From Nannochloris sp. 'desiccata' (Eukaryota; Chlorophyta; Trebouxiophyceae; Chlorellales; Chlorellaceae), in the NCBI GenBank assembly GCA_019044685.2, contig JAGTXX020000003.1:930001-994000 (forward strand): 64,000 nucleotides of DNA, given 5' to 3'. The notes under the pieces were generated by a model, which was not told the DNA's origin, did not search any database, and saw nothing but the letters and a program-made list of their open reading frames with translations. Shown here piece after piece: positions 41,496 to 52,305 of the stretch (position 1 is the first letter of the stretch; each line of letters opens with the position of its first letter). The translations under genes and the position numbers were made by a program.

Positions 41496-42646
41496 ATGGA
41501 AGCTATCTGGGCAGCGATTATTTTCTTTGGGATTGTCATTGTTGTGCGTACCCTCTTCATGCCCCTCTTCAGACGTGACAGATTACAAGGCAAGCATGTT
41601 CTAATTACAGGAGGGAGCAAGGGACTAGGTCTCGCCTTGGCAAGAGAATTTATCAAGAGGGGATGTGATGTCTCGGTTGTCGCTCGCAATCAGTCTGATC
41701 TCCTTTCTGCACTGCAAGATCTTGTAGCCCTAGGTAAAACTTTACCTACTCCACCCAAAATCCAAGCTCTCTCTGCTGATACATCCAGTATGGATGATCT
41801 TGCAAAGGCTTTGTCTGTCGCCGCTGACGCTGCCGGGCCAATTGAAGTCCTCGTCTGCAATGCTGGCCTCTCTATTCCGGGCCTCTTTGTCAACCAACAG
41901 ATCACAGATTTTGAGAGTCAGATGGAGGTTAATTATATGGGTACTGTACGCACGATTAAATGTGCTTTGCCTACTATGTTGGCTCGGCGACAGGGGCATA
42001 TTGTTATTACAACATCTGTGCTGTCGGTTTTAGGTTTTGCTGGATATTCTTCGTATGCTCCGACAAAATGGGCGTTGAGAGGACTCGCTGATTGCTTACA
42101 TAATGAGGTAAATATTTCTTTGATTAATGTTTTAGAGAAGAGGGAGAGAGAGAGAAAGAGATAATACATCTTGCTGCTTCCCATCTTCTTCTGTTCTTTT
42201 TCTTTTCACCATGACGGTTGTTTTTATTTCCAAGTGCTGCTTCCCTTTCTTATTAATTGCAGTTGCAAGGGACAGGAGTGAAGATTAGTGTTGCCTATCC
42301 CCCAGATACAGACACGCCTGGCTATGCTACGGAGAAATTAACCAAGCCAGGGCTGTGTAATGCAGTCAACAATGCAGTTGGCAGCGACCTTTATACAGCA
42401 GAAAAAGTCGCAAAAAAATTAGTCAAACAACTAGAACGTGGGGCCTACCACCTTACTACCCCTGATCTAGGGTCAAATATATTAATTAGCAGTATGACTT
42501 CCTTGGCACCTAAATCTTTGCCGAGTTTCATAGGTGTTGTTATCTCTCCAGTAGTTCAAATAGCATCGACAGTGGTTGGAGGCATTGCAGACAGAGCAGC
42601 GAGGAAATATAATGCAACAAAGGGATACCCTGAGAAATCTTCTTGA
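41496..42646 (+). CDS. KDSR: 3-ketodihydrosphingosine reductase
   Basis: Two exons, 41496-42107 and 42263-42646, with intron GTAAAT...TTGCAG, phase 0, 331 aa. An N-terminal membrane segment (about 3-20) precedes the short-chain dehydrogenase fold. VLITGGSKGLG is the NADPH-binding turn, CNAG the stabilising motif, and YSSYAPTKWALRG contains the YxxxK active site. Downstream, VAYPPDTDTPGY is diagnostic for KDSR/TSC10. The enzyme reduces 3-ketosphinganine to sphinganine on the cytosolic face of the ER, the second step of sphingolipid synthesis. Hydrophobic segments near the C-terminus would complete membrane attachment. Confidence 0.92.
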
Positions 42647-43078
42647 CGCTGTACTTTGTTCCTTTGGGTTTGGAATTTGTAAAAACTGGTTGGCAGGGGA
42701 AACACAGCAAATTACGAAAACTTTTTACGAGTTCTTTTTGGATATTCAATATCATATTGGCTTCCAAAGTTCGGATTCTTGATATTGAAATGTGGGGAAA
42801 GGGCGTGTAGCGCCAATTTTAATGCACTGCGCTTGGTGCAAGCTGCGATCTCTTGTTAACAGATGATTGATCAATGGCATGGGGACAGAAAATCGTACAG
42901 ACTAGTTTCTTTTGCCAAATATCACATCATGTTGGTGCTAAAAATATTCCGGAATTTCTTCAAATTTACGGATTTTTGAAGTTCAACCACAATTTTCAAA
43001 ATCTAACAATCACTCCAACAATCATCGGATCTATTATAAATTTATAATACTGAGAGTATAGCGCTCGCATACCTCGTC
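42647..43078. other. intergenic, no gene seen
   Basis: AT-rich region between two plus-strand genes. Nothing recognised. Confidence 0.45.
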
Positions 43079-43465
43079 ATGTTGGTCAGGGCAGTTTCTT
43101 CACAACCAACAAATTCCCGATCACTTGATGATCAACGCATTAGCAGACGAAGAGCAGTAGCCTTGCCCGTATTTCTGCCACTGCTGACATTGAAACCATC
43201 TCCGGCAGTTGCTGCACCGTTAGTAACGAACAAAGAGGTAGATAATGCCTCTAGCCCTTACATCCAGGAACTTTTGCGGCGAACCGACGAGAAAAAAGAC
43301 GAAAGAAAAGCAGCGAGATTAAATGACTATTATCGCCGCAATTATGGAGATTACTTCCAGTTCATGGATGGAAGTAATATGGACAATTCTGGAATCAATG
43401 CAGAGACGCAGAAACAAATTAAAGCTTGGCTGAAAGAGAATGGCATCAAGCCAAGCGGGGAATAA
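43079..43465 (+). CDS. small thylakoid-lumen protein (predicted Tat substrate)
   Basis: Single exon, 128 aa. The N-terminus has two parts: a Ser/Arg-rich transit region, then RRRAVALPVFLPLL followed by a hydrophobic run and an AVAA cleavage site near residue 46. That twin-arginine plus AxA pattern is typical of lumen import by the Tat route. The mature part is about 80 residues, charged and helical, with DYYRRNYGDYFQFMDG near the middle. I associate that motif with a small lumen protein conserved in plants and algae. The function is unknown; a photosynthetic role is inferred only from location. Confidence 0.65.
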   Translation: MLVRAVSSQPTNSRSLDDQRISRRRAVALPVFLPLLTLKPSPAVAAPLVTNKEVDNASSPYIQELLRRTDEKKDERKAARLNDYYRRNYGDYFQFMDGSNMDNSGINAETQKQIKAWLKENGIKPSGE

Positions 43466-43608
43466 TATTCTAATTTTGACTTAAAATAATTGTCAGATGC
43501 ATGTAAGCTGTTTGTCAAAAGTATGTCAATTCAGGTCAAACAGATAAGAATACAAATCAGCTAGAATCTAGTACAACAAGAGATAGTAGAGCAGTAATAA
43601 TAATGTTA

Positions 43609-44210
43609 CTACTTTTTCTCAAGATGATATGGTGGCGGCTGCACCTTTAATCCATACTGCAGTGCACAAATAGAGGGGAACTGGGTTGAGATTACTGGGT
43701 AATTGCGTAAGAAAATAAAATTGTTTCTCTTGCTGCTATTAGTACCATATGAATAACGTTTCCCGTTTTTTTTTTCCTCCTTACCTTTTGCAAAGCTCTT
43801 GTGAGGTCTTCAGTAAGCAACGCCACTCGTCTATCCTTCTCTTTATCCTGCTGCCGAGCGAACCCTTCACTCTTCTGGACAGCTAGAGGAGCCTGACTAC
43901 GATTATTTTGACTCTCTCTTGCGTCTTCAATGACATCAGCGATGAATTTCTGAGCTGCTAGGGAGACTAGACGCACGGTTCTAACGTCGGAACAAGCAGC
44001 ACCAGATCTGTTGAGTAAATTTTTTGTGAGCTCATCGGGGACCTGCATGTAGGTTAGGAATTGGGGAAATGACTCAGCACATTATTTCTATTATGTCTGC
44101 GTTGTTATCCAACAGAGAAACAGCGAGTTTTAAATAATGGTTACCGTGAGATTGGCAGAGTCTAAAAAGTTGAGAACATCGACCAAACCATCTGGCGGTG
44201 CCCCTGCCAT
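43609..44210 (-). CDS. TAF10: TFIID/SAGA subunit TAF10
   Basis: Three exons: 44210-44145, 44042-43785 and 43656-43609. All joins are phase 0 (GTAACC...TGCAG and GTAAGG...TGCAG). The product is 123 aa. The pieces read DGLVDVLNFLDSANLT, VPDELTKNLLNRSG, VRLVSLAAQKFIADVIEDA and, after a charged linker, LLTEDLTRALQKYGLKVQPPPY. This is the complete TAF10 histone-fold pattern. The protein scaffolds TFIID and, in many eukaryotes, SAGA. The last exon encodes only 15 residues but is well supported by the conserved YGLKVQPPPY ending. Confidence 0.92.
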
Positions 44211-44380
44211 TGAATTTATGTATTATTGGAAGTGCTTTACTATTTGTAATACTGTGCTAAGCATTTGAACAGGGCGAAATAAATGGAAACATGACCTGTC
44301 CTCGATTTCAAAATTTTCAGCTCCAGAGAGCTTTTATCTCCACATCCCTTCAGAAATGCAGTATTTAATGTTTTCATCAA
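44211..44380. promoter_or_regulatory. short divergent promoter
   Basis: Only 170 bp separate the TAF10 start (-) and the hydrolase start (+), so the two genes probably share a bidirectional promoter. Confidence 0.5.
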
Positions 44381-45337
44381 ATGCTAGCAGTAGGAAAGTT
44401 GCAGATTAATGCTTCAGACAGTGCCAAAACACCCAGCGCAGCACCAAAAACTCAAAAGATTAGACAATTAATGACGGTGCCGACAGAAGCTCGCAAGCTA
44501 AAAATCCTCTGTCTTCATGGCTACCTTCAAAATGCAGAGGTAGGGAACTCAATTTAGAACTATCAACGGGACTAAATATCGAGATGAGACCCCAGCACGC
44601 TTAAAAAAGGCCTTTCATCAGCTGACAGCATTTCTCCGCTCTTCACGCCTAAAATCTTAGATTTAATCTACTCACGTCTCCCTATATTTTGACAGATTTT
44701 TAGATCTAGAATAGGATCAATGCGCAAATCCCTTAAATCACATGCTGAATTTGTATTCGTTGACGCTCCATATCTCACCGAAAGTGCCACTGAACAGGAC
44801 GTCGCAGAGAGCGGTGGATCCACTGCTTCTGAAGGTCGCACTTGGTGGCAATGGACTGACCTTGACCCTGGAACGCGACCATCACGTGCCGCATCCTACA
44901 CAGGATGGAGCGCTTCGCAAGAAACTATCCATGCCGCTTTAGAACAGAACTGGCCTGTTGATGGGATACTGGGCTTTTCGCAGGGCGCTACGGCCGCAGC
45001 TTTATATCTATCTCATGCTTCTAGAGGTGGAAATAATATCAATATACCACGATGGGCTGTGTTAATTGGTGGATTTATGCCTCGAGATGGTAGCTATGCA
45101 GCTGTAATAAAGGAAACAGCTCCACTACAGCAGCGGTCGCTCCACGTTACTGGTGAGAAAGATGAACTCGTGCCAACTGAACGTAGTGAAGAGCTGTGGA
45201 AGTCCTTTGAGGAGAAATATAGAACTGTATATAGCCATGGGGGGGCGCATATGGTACCTACGTGTAGTGGAGAGTTTAAGAAAGCGATGGTGAAGTTTTT
45301 AGATGAGGTCAAGGCGGTGGTGGTAACTCAGTTATAA
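44381..45337 (+). CDS. FSH1/OVCA2-type serine hydrolase
   Basis: Two exons, 44381-44539 and 44696-45337, with intron GTAGGG...GACAG, phase 0, 266 aa. Joining restores ILCLHGYLQNAEIFRSRIGS, the diagnostic first strand and oxyanion loop of the family. The catalytic triad is visible: Ser148 in GFSQG, Asp209 in EKDELVP and His238 in GAHMVP. These enzymes are small alpha/beta hydrolases; human OVCA2 and yeast Fsh1 act on short or medium acyl esters. An N-terminal extension of about 45 residues is Lys/Ser/Ala-rich and may be a targeting peptide. The natural substrate is unknown. Confidence 0.87.
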
Positions 45338-45546
45338 AACATTTTTGGCTGCTTGGATCGAGCAGACACTACTCTTTATTGTTTATTATCTATTTTTTCT
45401 GCTCTGGCTTTAATTTTTAAGCTTAATTGTTAATAACAACTCGTTGAAATACTTATGTACCAGTTTATTCTTGTCAAACCAATCAATTTGCAGTATTATA
45501 AGTTTCTTTTGATCACTTGAAACATCTGATCGAATTCAGCTCTAAG

Positions 45547-46806
45547 ATGGAGGTCTTCACGCCAAGATGTTTTCTGTGCAATGAGCAAGTCCGTAAGCCA
45601 ATAGAATGCCCCAATTGTGAGGTTGCCCACTACTGCTCTCGCCAGCACCTAAAAATAGACCGCGATCAACACCAAGGACATTCCACTGAAACCTGCCGCC
45701 GAATGAAATCATCCATGGCAGCCAGCACTACTTTGTACTCAAATATACCATTTACTTGGTACCCGAAACAAGGCCTCCCTTCTCGATGCACTCTTTTGAA
45801 AGAACTGGGCGTCCACCGTAAGGGAGCGTGGGTGAAAGAGTGTCATTGTACTCAAGGCAAGGCATTTGGCCTCGCTGCTCCCTTATTAAGATCTCTTTGG
45901 AAGAATACATCGAGAGGTATTGATGTGCAGTTAGATCGAGCTACTTTATTGCAGGGGTTGGATGATTATTCGTGGTGGGCAGGGGCAGCAGCAGAAGGAA
46001 AGCAACTTTTGACAACATCGCTGAGTACAACATCCTGTTCTTCTTCTTCTGGTTCTATTGACGCAGCATCAGGCATTGGTGCCGGTGAACCAGAAATAAA
46101 TATTGATTCATGGGAGAGCTATTGTATCCACAGACAAGTGCCCCTTACTTCGCCTCTCCCTATCCTTCTTGATATGCCTCTCACCGTGTACTGGGCAGTA
46201 CAAAAATTAAAGAAACAACGTGGTGGCAGTCTTCCTCGTAAAATCACCATTTGCATTGCGGGCCCTGAAAAAGAGGTTGACCAATGGCCTGTGTTTTTAG
46301 AAATAGGGGCGCTGTTGCCTGAAAATGATATTATTCTGCACTTTGTTGGCCCAGAAATTCCCTCGTGGGCTGATAATTGTAGCGTAACTGTCCCTCACGT
46401 TGGTTCTAGCTGTCATACAAAGATGCATTTTCACGCACACGTCTTGAATTACGTTTTACATGCTCGTCTTGAACACTCTTCAATCCCAAATATCATAGTC
46501 GGATTAAATGCCGGTTTGGGCGCGTATCAAACCTGGTTGACGAGTTTAGGGTTTGCTATGCAGTTGATGCAAACGAAAGGAATGCCTGAATTGATGTTAT
46601 TCACTGATTATATAAGTGAAAGCATCTGGATTGCAAAACAGAACTGCAATATGATGTTGGGGCATATTAATAGGGGCACAGGTCGGGGGGTGACGTTGAG
46701 TGAATCTGAAATAAATCCGTTTAGAAAGCCGGTGTGGATCAAACAGGCAGGGCATTCGATGCCATACTGTCCGAATGGGTTTGGATTTTGGATAGAATGT
46801 AAGTAA
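45547..46806 (+). CDS. MYND zinc-finger protein with Mss51/ZMYND15-like C-terminal domain
   Basis: Single exon, 419 aa from ATG 45547. The N-terminus is an MYND finger, CFLCNEQ...CPNC...HYCSRQHLKIDRDQH...C (about 8-50). Residues 190-410 match the domain shared by yeast Mss51 and animal ZMYND15/17, with ITICIAGPEKEVDQWPVF, an IVGLNAGLGAYQTW core, an FTDYISES strand and an NPFRKP...PNGFGFWIE ending. Mss51 activates COX1 translation in mitochondria, but animal relatives act elsewhere, so the role here is open. The final codons overlap a GTAAGT site (46800), so a different C-terminal exon cannot be excluded. Confidence 0.78.
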   Translation: MEVFTPRCFLCNEQVRKPIECPNCEVAHYCSRQHLKIDRDQHQGHSTETCRRMKSSMAASTTLYSNIPFTWYPKQGLPSRCTLLKELGVHRKGAWVKECHCTQGKAFGLAAPLLRSLWKNTSRGIDVQLDRATLLQGLDDYSWWAGAAAEGKQLLTTSLSTTSCSSSSGSIDAASGIGAGEPEINIDSWESYCIHRQVPLTSPLPILLDMPLTVYWAVQKLKKQRGGSLPRKITICIAGPEKEVDQWPVFLEIGALLPENDIILHFVGPEIPSWADNCSVTVPHVGSSCHTKMHFHAHVLNYVLHARLEHSSIPNIIVGLNAGLGAYQTWLTSLGFAMQLMQTKGMPELMLFTDYISESIWIAKQNCNMMLGHINRGTGRGVTLSESEINPFRKPVWIKQAGHSMPYCPNGFGFWIECK

Positions 46807-47095
46807 TTGAAGGGAGTAGGCTAGCTAAGAGATATGAAATCGGTTGATGAATTCCAAACCCAACAATTTTGAATATTTTTTTCTGGGGCTCTCGACTCAA
46901 GAGAGCTAGTTGGCCAAATTCGGCAGTCCATACATTTCGTTCGTTCAATATATTCAACTTATTGCTTTCTTTAATACATTTTAATCGTGTAATACGATTT
47001 AAGGGCGTTTGAGTTCAAGGCGTGGGAGTTCCTGTGCGACATTCTCAATTACATTTTTGAGTTTGCCAGTAATTGAAATATAGGGCTTTGCTAAC

Positions 47096-48097
47096 ATGCC
47101 TACTGAGACCGTAGACATGATGGAAACACAAAGGAGCCAGAGTCCTTCGCAAATGCTTAGAGAGCGAAGAGCATTCCTCGTAAGTTCAAAGGCAATTGGC
47201 AATTTCCCGGTCAAAAACGTCCTGGATCCTCTATTCTAACTTTATGTACTTTTGAGAAACTCATACATCTTACATTTTCTTTTATAGGAGAGCCTTGCGG
47301 CCGCCGAAGGCCAAACTGGAAGAAATCTGCCGCTCCACAGATTAAACGATTCAGGCTCACTATCCCCGCCACCCCTCCCTGAGTTATTATCCTTTTCTCC
47401 TAGCGAATTCCAAGTAGTCCTACAACAGCTCCGAGCGTTCCAGGACGAGAAATTTGATACATCAACAAGGCAACCTCTCCCAGAAATTCGCATCCCGCTG
47501 CAACCACCGCCACCATGTTCTTTCCTCCGCCCTGGCCAAACTTTCGCTGGCTGGCAACGGGTATCGCACCACTGGGGTCCAGGAAAAGGGGAACAGTGGC
47601 AAGTGTCAGTTACTTTACATGGATTAGACCAGGAAAGAGGCCAAATTTGTGGTGTTATGACAGCACAGGATGTCCCTGAAGCCTCTGCCCCAGTTGTGAC
47701 TTTTTTCGAGGGAGAGATCATAGATAATAAAAACTTTTCATTTTATACTTCCCACACTGACTGGGCAGCGTTATCAGATACAGATATGCGGCATTGGAGC
47801 AGATTTCCTGCCTTTAAAAGAGACTTGAAAGAAGATGTCGAGACGTGGGGTGGGAGAGCGGCTGGTCTTGGAGACTGTTCCAAAGTATTCATGCGGTGGA
47901 AAGAGCAGCATTTCGTTACTGGGGGTGAATGTAGATTAACTATAGCTGGATTTTATTATTGCTGCTTAGATAGGGTTACCGGGTCGATTCAAGCTGTGTA
48001 TTTTGATCCTGCTTCATCTCCAGATCAACAATTGCACTTGGAGGCGTGTCCTGGTGGTGAATGTGGACATGCATTTGCTGCTCATGAAATGGCTTAA
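47096..48097 (+). CDS. GID4: GID4/Vid24 substrate receptor of the GID/CTLH ubiquitin ligase
   Basis: Two exons, 47096-47179 and 47288-48097, intron GTAAGT...TTATAG, phase 0, 297 aa. The N-terminal 100 residues are Pro/Gln-rich. The beta-barrel domain begins with SFLRPGQTFAGWQRV and includes TFFEGEIIDNKNFSF, DMRHWSRFPAF, VFMRWKEQHFV and LTIAGFYYCC. These match GID4 throughout. The domain binds N-terminal Pro degrons for ubiquitination; in yeast this removes gluconeogenic enzymes. It ends with a short His/Ala tail. The start ATG follows an in-frame TAG, which fixes the N-terminus. Confidence 0.92.
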
Positions 48098-48702
48098 TTA
48101 GTAATGTTTATAGTCTTTGATATGCCTAGATATATGTAGTATACCTACATGCACACTTTGCATTGGTAGTTATTGATTTCTCTTTTTTTTTTCCCCACTA
48201 GTTCTTCTAAATTTGTGTGTTGCTTTTATCTGTTGACGTTTACACGCCAGAAAAATTAGAAAATTATATTTTTCTTCCCTTGTCTTTTTCGGATCTTCTT
48301 TATTATTTTGTTTGATAAACATAACCTAGATATGTAGTAAGACCGCCGGGTCTATTTTTTAATTCCTGCTTTCTGATAGTTGCATCTTCTTTCTTTCTTT
48401 CTTTCTTTCTAATGGCGTTGTCTCTATACCAGAGGTACTTTGCTTTTCCGCGCGTCCTTGTTTTCTATTTACATATTCAGATTGTTTTATCTAAGTTTAC
48501 TTTTCTATTTGAGTTGTATATTATCATGTGCATGCATTTTTCTTTGTTATAGAAATGCGATTCTTTGTTTTTTTATGCCTTGTGTTGTTTTCAAAAGCAA
48601 CAAGTGTAAAATGTTGAATTTTTTGCTGAAGAAGAGCAGAAGAGTTTTTTTCTACCTAGCAAATCCAATAAAGCAACGCTCTAGTTTAATTCACTATATT
48701 GA
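48098..48702. other. convergent intergenic region with (TTCT)n microsatellite
   Basis: About 600 bp of T-rich sequence between GID4 and the small repeat protein. A (TTCT)n tract lies at about 48388-48410. No gene is supported. Confidence 0.5.
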
Positions 48703-49056
48703 CTACTGAAGAGGCGTTTGCTTGCTTATAAACCCGGCATGTAAATCTTTGTCCACAAAGCCACCTGCCACTTCTGCGGCCTGAGCTGTTGAACCAGCCT
48801 CTCCACCTAAATATTGTTCACGATCCTCTGCCGCTTCGAGTTCCAGACCTTGTACTACCTCATGAGGGGTATCGACCTTTCCTGGAGCTTTGACTTGAGG
48901 CTTTGTGGCCTCAGCAGCAGGCAATGGAGTTTGTTTTGAGATGAATCCTGCGTGGAGTTCGTCGTCTGCGTACCCGTGGGCTACCCTCGCAGCATCTGCT
49001 GTCGATCCCGCTTCAGCATTCAGAGCGGGTCCACTGCGTTCGAGGTTGTCTCCCAT
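48703..49056 (-). CDS. small protein made of two 33-residue repeats
   Basis: Single exon, 117 aa, with an ATG start. It consists of two copies of a motif reading EAGSTA(D/Q)AA.V..G(Y/F).D..LHAGFISKQTPL, at about 14-46 and 84-116, joined by an acidic Pro/Lys linker. There is no Cys, signal peptide or membrane helix. Composition (Ala, Gly, Glu, Lys, His) and repetition recall LEA-type stress proteins such as seed-maturation proteins, but no family signature is certain. The strong conservation of the final ten residues in both repeats suggests a binding element. Confidence 0.65.
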   Translation of the reverse strand: MGDNLERSGPALNAEAGSTADAARVAHGYADDELHAGFISKQTPLPAAEATKPQVKAPGKVDTPHEVVQGLELEAAEDREQYLGGEAGSTAQAAEVAGGFVDKDLHAGFISKQTPLQ

Positions 49057-49809
49057 TGCTTTTGACTCTTTTGGAACTGATTACTAAATTTTCAGAATTG
49101 AATCTCTTGTTTGATCCAACTGTAGTTGCACGTCTAGCGCTATATCGCGGTTTTACGTGAGTTTGCTGAGTGTTTTTATAGATGTTTAATTTTAATTAGC
49201 AGGGAATTGATTGAGCTGTGGCCTTATATCGATCTTGGCTCGTTTGTCGCTGCTGACGTGTCCACCTGTCTTTATCTGAAAAGAAATCTTCTTACAGATA
49301 CGTTTCACTCAAAATACATATCCCAAATTTAAACGAGGTATTACTTACTTAACATGCAAAAGAAGAAGAAGAAATAAAGGGGCAAAATGAAAAGAAGTAA
49401 TTCGAAAATATAGTACTGAAGGGGGGGAAGGGGGGGGGGGGGAGAGGGGTTAATAAGGCAAAAAGTGAAAAGAAAAAAATGCCGAGAGACAGAGACCTCT
49501 TTCTCTGTATCTCTCCGCCATGGGTCGGTCATTAAGGATAGATGCTGTTGCTGAAACTGTCGAGATAATAAAATAAAAATGGAAAAGAGAAACAAAAGGG
49601 TCAAATGTTGATTTCAAAAATGGAAATATGGGTGGGCAAGGGGTTTGGGTGGTAGGGAAAGTACATTGACTTTTTGTTTTCAAGATCGTCCAAGCGGTAA
49701 TTCGTTGTTGTTTGATTCTGATCTATGGAAAGATTTGATGGCAGTGTGTTTCACTTGGTTCCAAAACGAAATAAAGGGAGCTTACTCAAAAAGGAAGGTT
49801 GCACAACCA
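49057..49809. other. intergenic, low-complexity tracts, no gene seen
   Basis: Between two minus-strand genes. A poly-G tract broken by AA lies at 49421-49442. The rest is A-rich. Frames seen here are low-complexity only. Confidence 0.45.
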
Positions 49810-52305
49810 TTATCGTCTACGAGAAGAGAAGAACTCATAATCCGGGCAACAGCTCGAAAGCCCTTCTTCTTCTTCTTCTTCTTCTTCTTCACCGCAGGCC
49901 TCTCCAACAGCATTCCCATTACCAGGTTTGTTGATTTTCACAAGACCTTGGCGTAATGCAAGACGACGAGCACCTTCTTCAAGCTCTTCTAATTGAATTT
50001 CCCAAGATAAAGGGCCTCCTTTGGCAAGCGGGTAGTCTTTTCGAATAACAGCAGTACGTGGCCATACTCCTGCAACACTAGCATTGGCAGCACCTGGCAG
50101 AACATCGCCTAGCCTCAAGCCACGGCCATAAACCTCTTCAGGAACATCTACAGCGACTAAAGTATCTGTCCAATTCTCACCAGCAGCGCTGCCAGCTGTA
50201 TGCCAGCACAGGCCGACCGCGGGACAGGAGAGCGTCGAGGTGTGTCCTTTAAAACCACAACCGGCCGTCCTACTTTTACTAGGCAGGTGAGTACTAGTAC
50301 CACTGTCCGATGACCTAAGAAGATCGTCTCCAGCATCAGATGTCGCAGGGGAGTGCGTCAAACTACCGAAAGATCGAGTTAACGAGGCGGCATCACTTCC
50401 GATTGTAGCTGGGTCCGAGCCTGAAGCAACTGAATGACATCGTGAAGGATCAGAAGAGGTACCACATCCCTGGGTAGTTGCACTAGGAGCAGTAGAAGCA
50501 GGACCGTATGCGGCTGAGTGAGTACCTTCTGAAGCAAAGGGGGAGCCTGGGTAAGCATTTGCTAAGCCAGTAGGTGTTTCATTTCCATTGCCACCGCCGA
50601 CACTGCCAAGATCATGAGCACCTCCAGCCTTGAGCATGAGCTTATACGAAGCTGCAGATGCACCACCTACAGCTGCAGCAGCAGCTGCTGCTGTCTCTTT
50701 TAGTTCCCGTTCTGCTGCAGTCGCTGCTTCCCACAAAGGAGCCATTGAATGGAAGGTTAAAAACCTTGCGGTAAGGGGGGCATCTGGAATTCTATAAAGA
50801 GGATACCAAGCTACAGCAAACCACGAATACGGGTGTAAATCAACCATTTTTGAACACCATAGAGGGTGATCTTCTAATGCAGTGCCATCTCTCGTTGCAA
50901 GCTCAGTCACACGAGTATGCAGAGGTAATCGATCTGCCACATGCTCGGCTGCCGCCCACGAGAAGCCTCGTTTCATGCCTGTTGGCCAACTATCGAGACC
51001 TTGGGGGAAGGAAAACACCTCTTCTTCAACACCACTACCACTATCATTAAATGCAAGGGAAGATGCACTTCTAATGGAATTTCTACTACTAGTACTAACA
51101 GTATCGTCTTCTACTCCATCAGCTCCAACCACAGTGGGAGTATATAGATGGACGGCAGACAGATACGGTACAAAATAACAACTTGAAAGACCACGGGGCC
51201 CTCCTAAAGCGGCACATTCAAGTCCAAACAGACTCGATTGTTCAAAACATTTCCATAAATCTGATAACCGAAGCTCTGCTACAGCTGCTGCACCACTAGG
51301 AAGGCGTACACAAGGAGTGGAAGCTTTCAAAAAACGTTCCAAATCAGGGGCGTCACCGCCTCCATCGGTGACTGCAGGTAAGCTTTCTATGGATGCTGTA
51401 GAGAATTTCCGGTGGTGCTGATTACGTCGTCGTTCACTACGTGGGCTGCACGGCACGCTTCGCATGGAGGCGACATCTGAAGAAGCACCGCCGAGAGAGG
51501 CGGGAGCACCACTCGTGGCGCCTCGGAGAGGGTCCATCTCAGAGCCATTGTAACCTGCTAAACTGATTGTGCTATCACTAGGACGCATGTTTCCATTACC
51601 AGCATGAATGACACTGTCACTATATCCATTCGTTCGTCCATTACGATGCTGTCTACTAGAATTACTGCTATTTCTTTTATTGTTATAGTGTTGCTGACGA
51701 CGGTTGTCGTTGTTACTGTTGTTGTGTCGAGGAGGTTTTGCTTGATACGAGGCTGTTGCTGCTGCTGTATATCCACTGAAATCCCATGTTAGGTAAGGAA
51801 CCATCCCGTGTCCACTATGATGGATAAGGACAGGGGCTAACGAGAAGTATTCGTGCGTTCCGTTTGGCATAGCAACTGCTGTTGTCGTCGGATGCTCTGC
51901 AAGAGAAAACAAGTTGATGATATGTAGTTATTAATCTGAGACACGGTTTTAAAAATTTCTGTGTACCTGGATACTCTGTAATAATTATAATTTTAAAAGC
52001 TTACCTTCTACTCCATTTTCTATAACATGGAAGGCATAAGGCATTCCATAATTCATTGAGGCAGCTTGCTGCCTGTCGCGAGGCCAACTCGTTGGCAGAC
52101 CTGCAGGGGCTACGTGCGGAGCTGAACCTGGCCGTTCTCCTACTATTTCATTTGCAGATGATATTGATCTCGACTTCCGCGGGTTTCTTGGTCGTCTATC
52201 TGCTGGCCGTTCAGTGCCATCACGATCAGAACGAACGCTTGGCGGTGCTGATGCCACTGCTGGCTTTTGTGCCAACGGCGCTTCAATTGCGCTGCTCGTA
52301 CCCAT
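49810..52305 (-). CDS. DUF789 family protein
   Basis: Two exons, 52305-52005 and 51896-49810, intron GTAAGC...TTGCAG, phase consistent, 795 aa. The join gives FHVIENGVEEHPTT. The conserved blocks are LERFLKASTPCV, LRLSDLWKCFEQSSLFGLE, YFVPYLSAVHLYTP, DLHPYSWFAVAWYPLYRIP and RFLTFHSM, which together define plant DUF789. Long Ser/Asn/Gly-rich inserts separate them. The C-terminus ends in a poly-Glu run coded by a (CTT)n tract (49863-49890). Plant members are linked only loosely to development. The molecular role is unknown and no targeting peptide is clear. Confidence 0.85.

Noticed and set aside
48388..48410. (TTCT)n tract as a regulatory or CRISPR-like repeat
   Set aside because: Perfect 4-bp microsatellite without spacers; ordinary simple repeat.
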